Shown one piece after another: positions 1 through 8,354 of a stretch of 64,000 bases of DNA. The stretch spans positions 372,001 to 436,000 of the forward strand of contig CAVQEK010000003.1 of the NCBI GenBank assembly GCA_963711495.1, read 5' to 3'. The notes under the pieces were generated by a model that saw nothing but the letters and a program-made list of their open reading frames with translations, was not told where the DNA came from and did no database searches. Both the position numbers and the translations under genes were made by a program. The DNA comes from CAVQEK01 sp963711495 (GTDB lineage: Bacteria > Bacteroidota > Bacteroidia > Cytophagales > Cyclobacteriaceae). The number at the start of each line of letters is the position of its first letter. Position 1 is the stretch's first letter.

Positions 1-1169
1 CCGGCCAGAAATATCCAGAGTGGACTGATAATAAGCGTGATTGAAATAGTAGAAATAATTAGTTGATAGGGGTATTCCGAAATCAACCCGATAAAGTAGG
101 CCGAAGCGCCTAGTATAAAACTAAATTCCCCAATCTGTGCTAATATAGCACCGGTAAACAAGCTTTCGGGCCAACTTTCACCTAAAAAGCGGACGATCAT
201 TGCATTAATGAAATTATTGGTGATAAAAATGAGCAAAACCATAATGGATACAACCCCCAAATTTTCCATCACAAAATTCTGGTCAATCAACATACCAACC
301 GATACAAAAAACAATGCCACAAATACGATTCTGAATGTGTGCAGGCTGCGATGCACCCAGGTCGTTTCCTCGGCCTTAGAAACGATCATTCCTGCAACAA
401 AAGCACCTAAAGCCGAGGAAAGACCAAAAAATGCTGTGAGAAGGGAAAAACCAAAGCAAAATGCAAATGCAATAAATACCTGGATTTCATGATCTTTTCT
501 GATGTGGCTCCCAAACGGCAGTCGGATTTCTTTTTTCTTCAAGGCCCAAATTGTAATTCCAAGAATCAAGAATCCTCCGATAATCTGCTTCGTTATGTCG
601 AGAGCAGAAAGTGTTGTTCCTGATAAATAGTTGAGTATGATCAGCATGGGCACAACCAGTATATCTTGTACCAGCAAAATACCTAAGACGTTTTGACCTA
701 CCTTGGAATCTATTAATCCTTTGTCTTGAAGAAAACTGATGACAATAGCGGAGCTACTAAGACTAATTACAAAACCAAGTACAATGATGCGATTAAGCTC
801 CCAATGGAAAAAGGAACCTGCTAACCAAACAACACCTAAACTAAAAATTACCTGAATTAGAGTACCCAAAATCGGAATGCGCCAATTTGCAAGAAGTTTA
901 GGAAGAGAAATCTCCATTCCAATGAAAAACATCAAAAGTACCAGGCCAAATGAACCTAGATTGGAAATTAGCGATTCATCTGTGATAAGTTGCAAACCAT
1001 GAGGACCCATCAAGACCCCCACAAGGATATAAGCAATGACATAGGGCTGCTTCAACAACTTGAAAACAAAACTGATGATTATAATCCCCACAGAGAGCAC
1101 GACCAGAATGGAAAGGATTGGATCGACCTGAATGGCTGTAAGAATGATTTTCAGACTGGAACTTTTCAT
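1..1169 (-). CDS. Kef-type monovalent cation:H+ antiporter (CPA2), C-terminus cut by window edge
   Basis: An open minus-strand frame begins at an ATG (1167-1169) and runs off the window start after about 389 codons. The translation is almost wholly hydrophobic with many membrane spans, as expected for the Na_H_Exchanger domain of KefB/KefC-type transporters. Diagnostic stretches are LSSSAIVISFLQDKG, VQDILVVPML and FVSVGMLID. The role would be K+ or Na+ exchange for H+ at the inner membrane. Any C-terminal TrkA-N domain lies outside the window, so membership of the full KefB type cannot be tested. Confidence in the family is high; the substrate is inferred. Confidence 0.9.
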   Translation of the reverse strand, partial: MKSSSLKIILTAIQVDPILSILVVLSVGIIIISFVFKLLKQPYVIAYILVGVLMGPHGLQLITDESLISNLGSFGLVLLMFFIGMEISLPKLLANWRIPILGTLIQVIFSLGVVWLAGSFFHWELNRIIVLGFVISLSSSAIVISFLQDKGLIDSKVGQNVLGILLVQDILVVPMLIILNYLSGTTLSALDITKQIIGGFLILGITIWALKKKEIRLPFGSHIRKDHEIQVFIAFAFCFGFSLLTAFFGLSSALGAFVAGMIVSKAEETTWVHRSLHTFRIVFVALFFVSVGMLIDQNFVMENLGVVSIMVLLIFITNNFINAMIVRFLGESWPESLFTGAILAQIGEFSFILGASAYFIGLISEYPYQLIISTISITLIISPLWIFLA

Positions 1170-1617
1170 ATCATTTTCAAATCAATATTCTATACCTCAT
1201 AACCAAATTCTTAGATATTCAGTGCTAAGCACAATCATTTACAGATAAAATACGATGGGTAAAAAGTTTTTTTCATACAGGATTTCAGGTATTTTTCTTA
1301 TTGATATTCCTACCTAAAATTCAATCTATAATCAATAAAGATCAATTTGCAACAAATAAAATTATGGAAAGATTGGTAAAAAAAAGAAGTACCTCTTTAT
1401 ACCAAGTGCTTAAAAAAATTGCCAATTTTGATTTGTTTGAATTTTTTGAGATAGGCTGTCGTATTTTCACTTTTATACCCAAAACCACGCTAAAAACAGT
1501 AAATAATTTTAATGATATTTTGGTTTACTTGCTATTTATTTCTTAGAATAAATCTGGCTCATTTCAAATTCCGGTCAACGATCATTCATTTTTGTGAGCA
1601 AATCTGGTGCAAATAAA
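1170..1617. other. AT-rich intergenic region without a supported gene
   Basis: This roughly 450 bp stretch separates the divergent antiporter promoter region from the terminator of the outer-membrane barrel gene. An 81-codon plus-strand frame at 1301-1546 is low in complexity and resembles no family I know. I see no RNA gene here. Confidence 0.4.
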
Positions 1618-1650
1618 TAAAGCAGTTACCTGGATTGCTTAACTGCTTTA
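1618..1650 (-). terminator. Rho-independent terminator of the outer-membrane barrel gene
   Basis: A perfect 11-bp inverted repeat (TAAAGCAGTTA, 1618-1628, and its complement at 1640-1650) encloses an 11-nt loop. On the minus strand it is followed by a T-rich run (TTTATTTATTT). It lies 36 bp beyond the stop of the gene at 1686. Confidence 0.75.
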
Positions 1651-1685
1651 TAATTCGTGATAGATTTCACATTAACCCTGTTGTT

Positions 1686-2261
1686 TTATTTATTGGCACC
1701 AAAAATTGTCCAGCCCAAGAAAATCTGTATCATTTTGTTTTTGACCTCAGTATCGTTTTCAAGATTACTGACATTTGTAAATCCCCAAACATATCTCAAT
1801 CCGCCATTAAGGCCAATTGGAGAATGTAGAGTAGCTCCAACTGCTAATCCGAAATCACTCTTGTTGAACTCATCCTTTAATGAATCACCGGCCTTATTTT
1901 TTGCATCTAAAAGTGCCGAAAACTGTGGGCCTGCTTCAATACTTAGAAAACTGAGTGGTTTCCAACGTAAAAGTAAAGGTATAGACAAATAGTTAAACTC
2001 ATTTAATTCATCATAATCAGGCAACTCGGCACCTTGAGAAGAGAACAAAACTTCCGGTTGAATACCCAAACTTTCAGAAAATGCGAATACGAAATAAGCT
2101 CCTCCTTGAAAACCCGTTCTACTGTTGGTGTTTATATTGGTTATGGATTGATTGGCAAAATTGACGCCACCCTTTAATCCGAAACCCACTCCCTGGGCGA
2201 TGACCAGGGAAGATATTGACATAAGCGATTATAAAGCAATGAATAGAATGATTGTTTTCAT
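1686..2261 (-). pseudogene. PorT-like outer-membrane beta-barrel protein with a stop codon in its signal peptide
   Basis: The mature part (about 170 residues from GVGFGLKGGVNF) has the alternating beta-strand pattern of the OMP_b-brl_2/PorT family and ends in IFLGWTIFGANK. A typical leader starts at ATG 2261 (MKTIILFIAL), but codon 11 is TAA (2229-2231). The frame then continues SLMSISSLVIAQ into the barrel. The only downstream ATG (2222) would leave about 10 residues before the AQ cleavage site, too short for export. The promoter-like site at 2307-2377 places the transcript start about 44 nt before ATG 2261, which supports that start. So the gene is probably inactivated by one substitution, unless the stop is read through or is a sequence error. 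Confidence 0.7.
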
Positions 2262-2306
2262 GATTTATAGTTTTTTATTAATTATTGTGCATCTATGACT
2301 AAATTC

Positions 2307-2377
2307 TATATCAAAGTTGGGCAGGTAAGCGCCCATCTATGTTATATTATTTTAAAATAAGTTACAATATTCACACT
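2307..2377 (-). promoter_or_regulatory. Tandem-GTAAC promoter site H
   Basis: In gene orientation it reads GTGTGAATATTGTAACTT, a second box ATAAC 20 bp after the first GTAAC, and CTTTGATATA 30 bp after the second. It ends about 44 bp before ATG 2261. It is the only one of the twelve sites with 20 rather than 21 bp between boxes. Confidence 0.6.
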
Positions 2378-2396
2378 TCTAAGCTTTTGGTATTCA

Positions 2397-2588
2397 TTAC
2401 TTAAACGGCATGAATGCGCTGGTTTTACTACTTTTTTGATAATTGGCTTTTAAAGATATCCGGACGAGTATTATCAGTAATGCAATGCCAAGCAGTATGT
2501 GGACAAGGCCAGTGGAGTTAAACCCGATAAAAACAATAACCCAGATTACGATTTGTAAACCCGTGATGACGTAAAGCATATTTTTCAT
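2397..2588 (-). CDS. Lmo0937-type small membrane protein
   Basis: This is a 63-residue protein with two membrane spans (about residues 4-20 and 25-43) separated by a Gly-containing turn, ending in a basic/polar tail (KANYQKSSKTSAFMPFK). The pattern matches the tiny Lmo0937/DUF5670 membrane proteins often found among bacterial stress genes. ATG 2588 was chosen over an upstream one at 2642 because it has the usual AT-rich leader and because the promoter-like site at 2627-2698 overlaps the longer start. A second member of the family lies at 31167-31322. The biochemical role is unknown. Confidence 0.75.
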   Translation of the reverse strand: MKNMLYVITGLQIVIWVIVFIGFNSTGLVHILLGIALLIILVRISLKANYQKSSKTSAFMPFK

Positions 2589-2626
2589 GATTTTTATATT
2601 TTCACCTGCACGAACAGTCGATAATT

Positions 2627-2698
2627 TAATGTAAAGTACCACTATCGCGAATGGAAAGTATTACACATTTCCAGAAAAGAAGTATATCTCTTCACACA
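2627..2698 (-). promoter_or_regulatory. Tandem-GTAAC promoter site G
   Basis: In gene orientation it reads TGTGTGAAG, a weak first box (ATAC), ATGTGTAATA 21 bp later, and CTTTACATTA 29 bp beyond. It ends about 39 bp before ATG 2588. The first box is the poorest match of the set, while the second box and -7 element are clear. Confidence 0.55.
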
Positions 2699-2787
2699 TA
2701 TTCAGAGGGTTCAGGTCTTTTTGCCCGACAGAAAATGCTTTGACAGATAACAAATTTAAAGTTGAGAAAGTAATATTTAATTCACCG

Positions 2788-3588
2788 TTAAATAGCGTGA
2801 TTATAGTATTTGAGGGCTTCCGGCATAAATTGTTTTAGCTTTCTTATCCTTGTTTCGTCAGAAGGGTGTGTGCTAAGAAATTCGGGTGGATTTGCTTCAC
2901 CTGCTGCAGACATTCTCTGCCAAAAAGGAATTGCTTCCCGCGGATCATAACCAGCCATGGCTGCAAATATCAAACCGTATTGATCGGCTTCTGTTTCCTG
3001 CTGCCGCGACCAGGGTAATAAGGCGCCGACCTGGCTTCCAATACCATAAGCCTGCATGAATAGATCTTGTGTTTCCTGCGGTTTTTGAGCTAAAGCAACC
3101 TCTAATGCCATACCTCCAAGTTGCTGAACCATTGCTTGACTCATTCTTTCATTTCCATGTTTTGCAACGGAATGGGCAATTTCATGTCCCATAACAATAG
3201 CAAGTGCTGTTTCGTTTTCCGTTACAGACAGTAATCCGGTGTAAACAACCACCTTTCCACCGGGCATACACCAGGCATTCACCTCTTTGCTATCAACAGC
3301 GTTAAATTCCCAATGATACCCTTCCAGAATTGATTGTTTTCCCTGGCTGTCATAATACTTCGTAATTGCATTAGCAATTCGCGCTCCCACGCGGTCTACC
3401 ATTGCAGCATCTTTGTTCCTACCAGAGTTCAATATCTTATTTTCTGTTAAGAAAGTATCGTATTGGCCTTTTGCCATCAACTGCAAATCTGATTCCTGTA
3501 CTAAACTTAGTTGTTTTCGGCCGGTTACGAGATTTAACACACATCCGGCTAAAAAACAGACAACAAGTAATAATATAATATTTTTCAT
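2788..3588 (-). CDS. M48-family zinc metalloprotease, lipoprotein
   Basis: The 266-residue protein has a lipoprotein signal with lipobox LAGC (Cys16). The zinc-binding motif HEIAH is at residues 135-139, followed by KHGNERM, and a downstream Glu in ETEADQYG is the expected third ligand. This is the layout of periplasmic M48 proteases of the BepA/LoiP/YcaL kind, which degrade misassembled outer-membrane proteins. Anchoring on the periplasmic side of a membrane is inferred from the lipobox. The promoter-like site at 3687-3758 links it to the small stress genes of this window. Confidence 0.92.
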   Translation of the reverse strand: MKNIILLLVVCFLAGCVLNLVTGRKQLSLVQESDLQLMAKGQYDTFLTENKILNSGRNKDAAMVDRVGARIANAITKYYDSQGKQSILEGYHWEFNAVDSKEVNAWCMPGGKVVVYTGLLSVTENETALAIVMGHEIAHSVAKHGNERMSQAMVQQLGGMALEVALAQKPQETQDLFMQAYGIGSQVGALLPWSRQQETEADQYGLIFAAMAGYDPREAIPFWQRMSAAGEANPPEFLSTHPSDETRIRKLKQFMPEALKYYNHAI

Positions 3589-3686
3589 ACTTCTTAAAAA
3601 TTAGTGAGTACACATCAATTTTTTTTCACTTATATATCCACTTAGCGGATATGTTGGAATTCTCTCTATTCAATGTCACCGTCTGA

Positions 3687-3758
3687 CACAGCAAATCTAA
3701 GTGCTGCTATCTCAATCTGTGTTACATAAATTTTAAAAAGAATTACATGATTCCCACA
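3687..3758 (-). promoter_or_regulatory. Tandem-GTAAC promoter site I
   Basis: In gene orientation it reads GTGGGAATCATGTAATTC, ATGTAACACA 21 bp later and ATTTGCTGTG 30 bp beyond. It ends about 98 bp upstream of the M48 protease start. Confidence 0.6.
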
Positions 3759-3806
3759 ACTTCGGGTGTTGTTGATAATAGTGAAATGACTTTTCAGCTG
3801 GCTTAA

Positions 3807-3878
3807 TATGTGAATGATGTAACTCTTTTGGAGAGTTGTGTAATATTTAAATACTTAAATGAGCCTACCTTTTACATC
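3807..3878 (+). promoter_or_regulatory. Tandem-GTAAC promoter site J
   Basis: The plus strand reads TATGTGAATGATGTAACTC, TGTGTAATAT 21 bp later and CTTTTACATC 30 bp beyond. It is the only site of the set on the plus strand, divergent from site I. The predicted transcript start (about 3880) lies after ATG 3859, so the next ATG cluster at 3904-3912 is the likely start of the downstream gene. Confidence 0.65.
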
Positions 3879-3903
3879 AGAAAACTTTACATATATAAAA
3901 ACT

Positions 3904-4581
3904 ATGATGATGAAAAAATCAAGTAAAAATTTAATGCTCGTTTTAAGTGCAGCATTGATGCTATCAGGATGTGCTTCAATGAACAAAACTCAAAAAGGAG
4001 CCGTTGTCGGAACCGCAGCAGGCGGTACAATGGGTGCAGTGATCGGCAGGGCTTCGGGCAATACAGCTCTGGGTGCCATTATCGGAGCCGCTGTAGGTGG
4101 TGCAACAGGTGCTGTTATTGGCCGTCATATGGACAAACAAGCTGAAGAAATAAAGAAAACTGTTCCCGATGCCAAAGTAGAACGCGTGGGTGAAGGAATC
4201 GTTGTAGAATTCAACAGTAACGTCTTGTTTGCATTTGACAAATCGAATCTTTCAAGTGATGCTAAAACCAGTTTGAACAAGCTTGTTACAGTTCTGAACA
4301 ATTATCCTGATACGGATATTGAATTGCAAGGACATACTGACAGTAAGGGAAGTGTAGCATATAATCAGACCTTATCTGAAAAAAGGGCTTCAGGCGTTTC
4401 TGATTATCTGGCTGATAGCGGTATATCCACCAACCGTTTAACAATTAAAGGATTTGGCGAATCCGTCCCAAAATATGAAAATGGAACAGCAGAAGGTCGC
4501 ACTCAAAATCGTAGAGTTGAGTTTTTGATCACCGCCAATGAAAAGATGAAAGCTGAAGCTGAAAAAGTTGCAGTCAATTAA
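3904..4581 (+). CDS. OmpA-family lipoprotein with glycine-zipper domain (YiaD-like)
   Basis: The start is one of three consecutive ATGs (3904, 3907, 3910); an earlier ATG at 3859 would precede the predicted transcript start. The leader ends in lipobox LSGC. Next comes a glycine-zipper segment rich in GAVVGTAAGG-type repeats, then an OmpA C-terminal peptidoglycan-binding domain with VLFAFDKSNL, LQGHTDSKGS and NRRVEFLI. The protein should tether the outer membrane to peptidoglycan. A PorT-like barrel gene follows 31 bp downstream on the same strand, probably in the same transcript. Confidence 0.92.
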   Translation: MMMKKSSKNLMLVLSAALMLSGCASMNKTQKGAVVGTAAGGTMGAVIGRASGNTALGAIIGAAVGGATGAVIGRHMDKQAEEIKKTVPDAKVERVGEGIVVEFNSNVLFAFDKSNLSSDAKTSLNKLVTVLNNYPDTDIELQGHTDSKGSVAYNQTLSEKRASGVSDYLADSGISTNRLTIKGFGESVPKYENGTAEGRTQNRRVEFLITANEKMKAEAEKVAVN

Positions 4582-4612
4582 TTTAATTATCAGAATCTAA
4601 TAAAAAAATAAA

Positions 4613-5290
4613 ATGAAAACCAGAATTATTTCTTTCATATTGATACTAATGTTTTCTGCCACTTTGGCGATGGCTCAAAGTATGGATAAAGCAAAAACCT
4701 CCTTTGCCATCCTCGGTGGCATCAATGTCCAGAATCTGAACGGGAAAGATATGGATGGCAACAAACTAAAAAATGACCTGATCTTTGGTTATCACTTGGG
4801 AATGAATGTTCAGATACCAATTGCTCAACAGTTCTTTTTTCAACCAGGATTACTATTTTCCACAAAAGGAGCAAAAGACAACAATGGCTCATTAACGAAC
4901 ACATACAAGCTTTCTTACATTGAATTACCCTTGAATGTGGTTTATAAAGCTTTGCTGGGAAAAGGAAGTTTTATGCTCGGATTTGGACCCTATATTGGTT
5001 ATGCGATTGGGGGTAAGGTGATCACTGAAGGCGGCTCTGAAAGGCTCGAAACAAACATTGAATTCAAAAATGTCGTGGAAGAGAATGATCCATTTACAGT
5101 AACCTATTTTAAATCATTTGATGCTGGTGGTAACGTTTTTGTGGGATATGAATTGGTAAGTGGGATATTTTTTCAGCTGAATACACAATTTGGTATGGTT
5201 AAAATCAATCCTGAAGATAGACGAATTTCGAATGATAATTCATCCATTAAAAATACGGGTTATGGTCTTTCACTTGGATATCGGTTTTAA
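4613..5290 (+). CDS. PorT-like outer-membrane beta-barrel protein
   Basis: The 225-residue protein has a clear signal peptide (MKTRIISFILILMFSATLAMAQ). Its mature part starts with KTSFAILGGINVQNL, contains FFFQPGLLFSTKGAK, and ends in a terminal strand finishing GLSLGYRF with C-terminal Phe, as outer-membrane barrels do. It fits the OMP_b-brl_2 family. It follows the OmpA-like lipoprotein by 31 bp and probably shares promoter J. The specific function is unknown. Confidence 0.85.
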   Translation: MKTRIISFILILMFSATLAMAQSMDKAKTSFAILGGINVQNLNGKDMDGNKLKNDLIFGYHLGMNVQIPIAQQFFFQPGLLFSTKGAKDNNGSLTNTYKLSYIELPLNVVYKALLGKGSFMLGFGPYIGYAIGGKVITEGGSERLETNIEFKNVVEENDPFTVTYFKSFDAGGNVFVGYELVSGIFFQLNTQFGMVKINPEDRRISNDNSSIKNTGYGLSLGYRF

Positions 5291-5657
5291 TATTTAATCA
5301 CAGTTGTCGGAATCAAAAATTGATTGTTTGTAATTAAAAACCTGGCTGCCTTTTGGATTGATCCCGGACATCAGGTGCCTGTTGGAGCCGTCCTTACGGG
5401 CTGCATCCATCTCCTGAAAAATAAGCAAAATCGAATAATGGTTTGAAGCATAATGAAATATTGCAGCCTGCTTTCAAACCCTGTTCGATTGCCTGGAAAG
5501 TCGATGCTGAATTTCAGATTAATGTTCCCCCTTTATGCACAGTTTTATCCATTCTTCATTTAAAAGAATGCATTTCTGTCCTTCTCATAAGAGGTTCCGG
5601 GATTTCGGTTTATTTATTATTTTTCTCTGGTTTGGATTTATTGGACTTAGGCGTGAC
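5291..5657. other. Intergenic region between convergent genes
   Basis: This stretch lies between the plus-strand barrel gene and the minus-strand H+-ATPase gene. A 72-codon plus-strand frame (5443-5661) has no recognisable domain and no convincing leader. I see no terminator strong enough to call. Confidence 0.35.
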
Positions 5658-5738
5658 TTAGGGCCTATCTTTCTTTAGCTCCTTTTCTGCCTGCAACCAG
5701 TCCCGGTCCGCAAAGCCTTCACGATGACCATGCTGTTC
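5658..5738 (-). pseudogene. DUF2934-like C-terminal tail of the H+-ATPase, beyond an in-frame TAG
   Basis: The ATPase frame stops at TAG (5739-5741) after AKQAYDL. The same frame continues for 26 codons (EQHGHREGFADRDWLQAEKEL...) to a TAA at 5658-5660. AYDL-stop-EQHGHREGFADRDWLQAEKEL resembles the short DUF2934 domain, which usually has Tyr where the stop is. One Tyr-to-stop substitution (TAT or TAC to TAG) would explain this. The ATPase core is complete without the tail. Confidence 0.6.
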
Positions 5739-8264
5739 CTACAAGTCATAAGCTTGTTTGGCAATCTGTGGCTTCGATTTAAATAGCTTTTTGGCTTTAA
5801 TGTGATCAAAAACCCTATATGCAAGGAGTTTCACACGATCACTAACTATGAACCATATAAGTGCATAGCCCCAAACTAACAGTGCCCAACTCCAGCCGAG
5901 GGGTGGCATAAGGAAACCATATACTGCTATCAACGTAGCTCCGATTTGTGTGCTAAGCACGGCCATCCACAAAATCCTTGCGGGACGAATAGACCAGAAT
6001 GGACCGCGTGTGCGGGTCAAGAAAATCGTTAAATGTCCGGCAACGGAAAGCATCAGATACATCATTGGTTGCAGATGTGAATGATCAAGGTGAAAAACGC
6101 GGTCGCCAAGAAAGAATAATCCGAATGCGGCAATAGGTCCGACAATGCCAAGTACCGTAGCAATGCCCAGTACTTCTCTCATATTCCAGGCCTCAGGCTG
6201 ATTTTTGTAATGAACGTTATCATATGCAATAGACAAGATGGCACCGTCATTGAGCAATGCCAGCATTACTATCATTACCGCCGTCAAGGGATAAAAGTTA
6301 AATATCAAGATCGACAGCGTCATGAATAAAAGCACACGCAATGTCTCAGCTATTCTGTAGATTGCATAGCTGTTCATTCTTTGGAAAATCTTCCTGCTCT
6401 CCTTGATTGCGTCAATAATTACTGACAAACCTGGCATCATTAGCACAATGGATGCCGCTGCACGCGCTGCATCCGTTGCATCCGCAACAGCTATGCCGCA
6501 GTCGGCTTTTTTCAGTGCCGGAGCATCATTCACTCCGTCACCCGTCATCCCGACCAAGTGGCCTCGTTTTTGCAGAACATCTACAATGTGGTACTTGTGT
6601 TCAGGAAACACCTGAGCGAAACCATCGGCATTTTCGATGGACTCGGAAACTTCCGTTGTCTCCTTCTTTTTCGAGTCGCCCAGGCTAGCGGCATCAAAAA
6701 AATTAGCGCCCATGCCCAACTTTTGGGCGGTTTCTTTGGCTATTGCAAGTGCATCGCCCGTAACCATCTTGATCTTTACACCCATATTCAGTGCGGTCTT
6801 GATTGTTGCCTTTGCATCTTCGCGTGGAGGATCAAACAAGGGCAGCACACCAACAAACTGCCATTGCCCATCGCCCTCGGCACTCGCAACACCTAATGAT
6901 CGAAAACCTCGTGCTGCGAATTCGTTTACGGCTTTGTCGACAGTGGACTTTATCTTACTTGCATTCGAAGACAATTCTAAAATCACCTGCGGCGCTCCCT
7001 TGGATACCCTGAATGTTTTTCCGTCTTTGGATCTGACAGTGGCTTCGGTACGTTTATGTACAGGATCGAACGGCATAAAATGAATCACTTTATAAGCCTT
7101 TAACGAGTCCTTGTCTTTCAATCCGCCCAACACAGCAAGATCAATGGTGTCGTTGTTTTCAGCACGTGACGCCAGCGCACCGTAAAGGATGACTTGATCA
7201 GCGGGGATATTGTTCACACTGAAAGGATCACCTAAAGTCAGCTTATTCTGGGTCAGGGTACCGGTCTTGTCAGCACACAGTACATCAACGCCCGCTAATT
7301 CTTCGATAGATACCAACTTGCTTACAATCGCTTTTTTCTTGGCCAATAATCGTGCACCTACTGCCATCGTAATTGACAACACCGTCGGCATTGCAACAGG
7401 AATCGCGGCTACAGTAAGCACAAGGGCAAACTGTAATGTTGTGAGTATCGGGTCGCCACGGAAAATAGCTACAGTAACAATCACTGCTACCAGAGCCACC
7501 GCGAGGATGATGAGGTAATTACCGATCTTTAAAACCGCCTTTTGAAAATGACTGACCGTATGCGCCTCCTGTACGAGTTGCGCCGTCTTACCGAAGTAGG
7601 TATTCTTAGCCGTGGCATAAACCAGTGCGCTGATTTCACCTCGGCGAATGATCGAACCGGAAAACACCGCCGCACCGGGTTTGCGCTCGGCCGGCAACGA
7701 CTCTCCGGTCAGTGCGGACTGATCAACCTCCACAGGGTCACCATCCAGTAAACGTGCGTCCGCAGGCACAATGTCACCCAATCGCAACCGAATGACATCA
7801 CCCGGCACCAGCTCACGTGCGGCTGGGGTGATCCATTTACCATCGCGCTTCACCCGTGCCTTAACCGCCAGTTTAGCCTTCAATGCCTCGATGGCGTTTC
7901 CGGCTTCGCGTTCTTCCCAGAATCCAACTACAGCATTGGCAGCAAGCAGAAGGAGGATGATGAAAAAATCCGGCCAATGCCGTGCCACAGCCGAAAGGAT
8001 AACAGCTACTTCGATCATCCACGGAATGGGGCCCCAAAAATATGTTAGGAATTTCAGGAACATATTGGTTTTCTTTTCTTCAAGCTCATTTGGCCCATAT
8101 TGGACCAATCGTTTATCCGCCTCAGCCTGAGAGAGACCTTCCGGAGATGACTCCAGTTTTTTCTGGAGTTCTTCTATGGGAATAGATTTTAGGTTGTCCT
8201 TCCCATTAGGCTTCATTTCCGACTTCGATTCCGTAGCCTTGGGCAGACTTGTGTTGGTTGTCAT
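5739..8264 (-). CDS. Plasma-membrane type P-type H+-ATPase (P3A)
   Basis: This 841-residue P-type ATPase has TGES (near residue 186) in the actuator domain, the phosphorylation motif DKTGTLT (Asp near residue 331) and the hinge GDGVNDAPALK (near residue 575). There is no N-terminal metal-binding domain, and the length and membrane layout fit the PMA1-like proton pump family. It should export protons at the cost of ATP. It is the last gene of the minus-strand carbon-metabolism cluster, 90 bp after the aldolase. The frame appears to have lost a short C-terminal DUF2934-like tail through an in-frame TAG. Proton specificity is inferred from family resemblance. Confidence 0.9.
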   Translation of the reverse strand: MTTNTSLPKATESKSEMKPNGKDNLKSIPIEELQKKLESSPEGLSQAEADKRLVQYGPNELEEKKTNMFLKFLTYFWGPIPWMIEVAVILSAVARHWPDFFIILLLLAANAVVGFWEEREAGNAIEALKAKLAVKARVKRDGKWITPAARELVPGDVIRLRLGDIVPADARLLDGDPVEVDQSALTGESLPAERKPGAAVFSGSIIRRGEISALVYATAKNTYFGKTAQLVQEAHTVSHFQKAVLKIGNYLIILAVALVAVIVTVAIFRGDPILTTLQFALVLTVAAIPVAMPTVLSITMAVGARLLAKKKAIVSKLVSIEELAGVDVLCADKTGTLTQNKLTLGDPFSVNNIPADQVILYGALASRAENNDTIDLAVLGGLKDKDSLKAYKVIHFMPFDPVHKRTEATVRSKDGKTFRVSKGAPQVILELSSNASKIKSTVDKAVNEFAARGFRSLGVASAEGDGQWQFVGVLPLFDPPREDAKATIKTALNMGVKIKMVTGDALAIAKETAQKLGMGANFFDAASLGDSKKKETTEVSESIENADGFAQVFPEHKYHIVDVLQKRGHLVGMTGDGVNDAPALKKADCGIAVADATDAARAAASIVLMMPGLSVIIDAIKESRKIFQRMNSYAIYRIAETLRVLLFMTLSILIFNFYPLTAVMIVMLALLNDGAILSIAYDNVHYKNQPEAWNMREVLGIATVLGIVGPIAAFGLFFLGDRVFHLDHSHLQPMMYLMLSVAGHLTIFLTRTRGPFWSIRPARILWMAVLSTQIGATLIAVYGFLMPPLGWSWALLVWGYALIWFIVSDRVKLLAYRVFDHIKAKKLFKSKPQIAKQAYDL

Positions 8265-8354
8265 GATTGAAATTCTTCTTTCTTTAATAGGATAGATAAG
8301 ATTTATGATTTTATCACTATTCGATAAATTTTATGTGTTTCAAAATGCTCGTTG

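Noticed and set aside
208..492. 94-codon plus-strand ORF inside the antiporter gene
   Set aside because: It is on the opposite strand of an unmistakable Kef-type coding frame, so it is a shadow.
1301..1546. 81-codon plus-strand ORF
   Set aside because: Low-complexity, AT-rich and without a leader or homology; probably chance.
5443..5661. 72-codon plus-strand ORF downstream of the barrel gene
   Set aside because: No family, and it overlaps the DUF2934-like tail of the ATPase.
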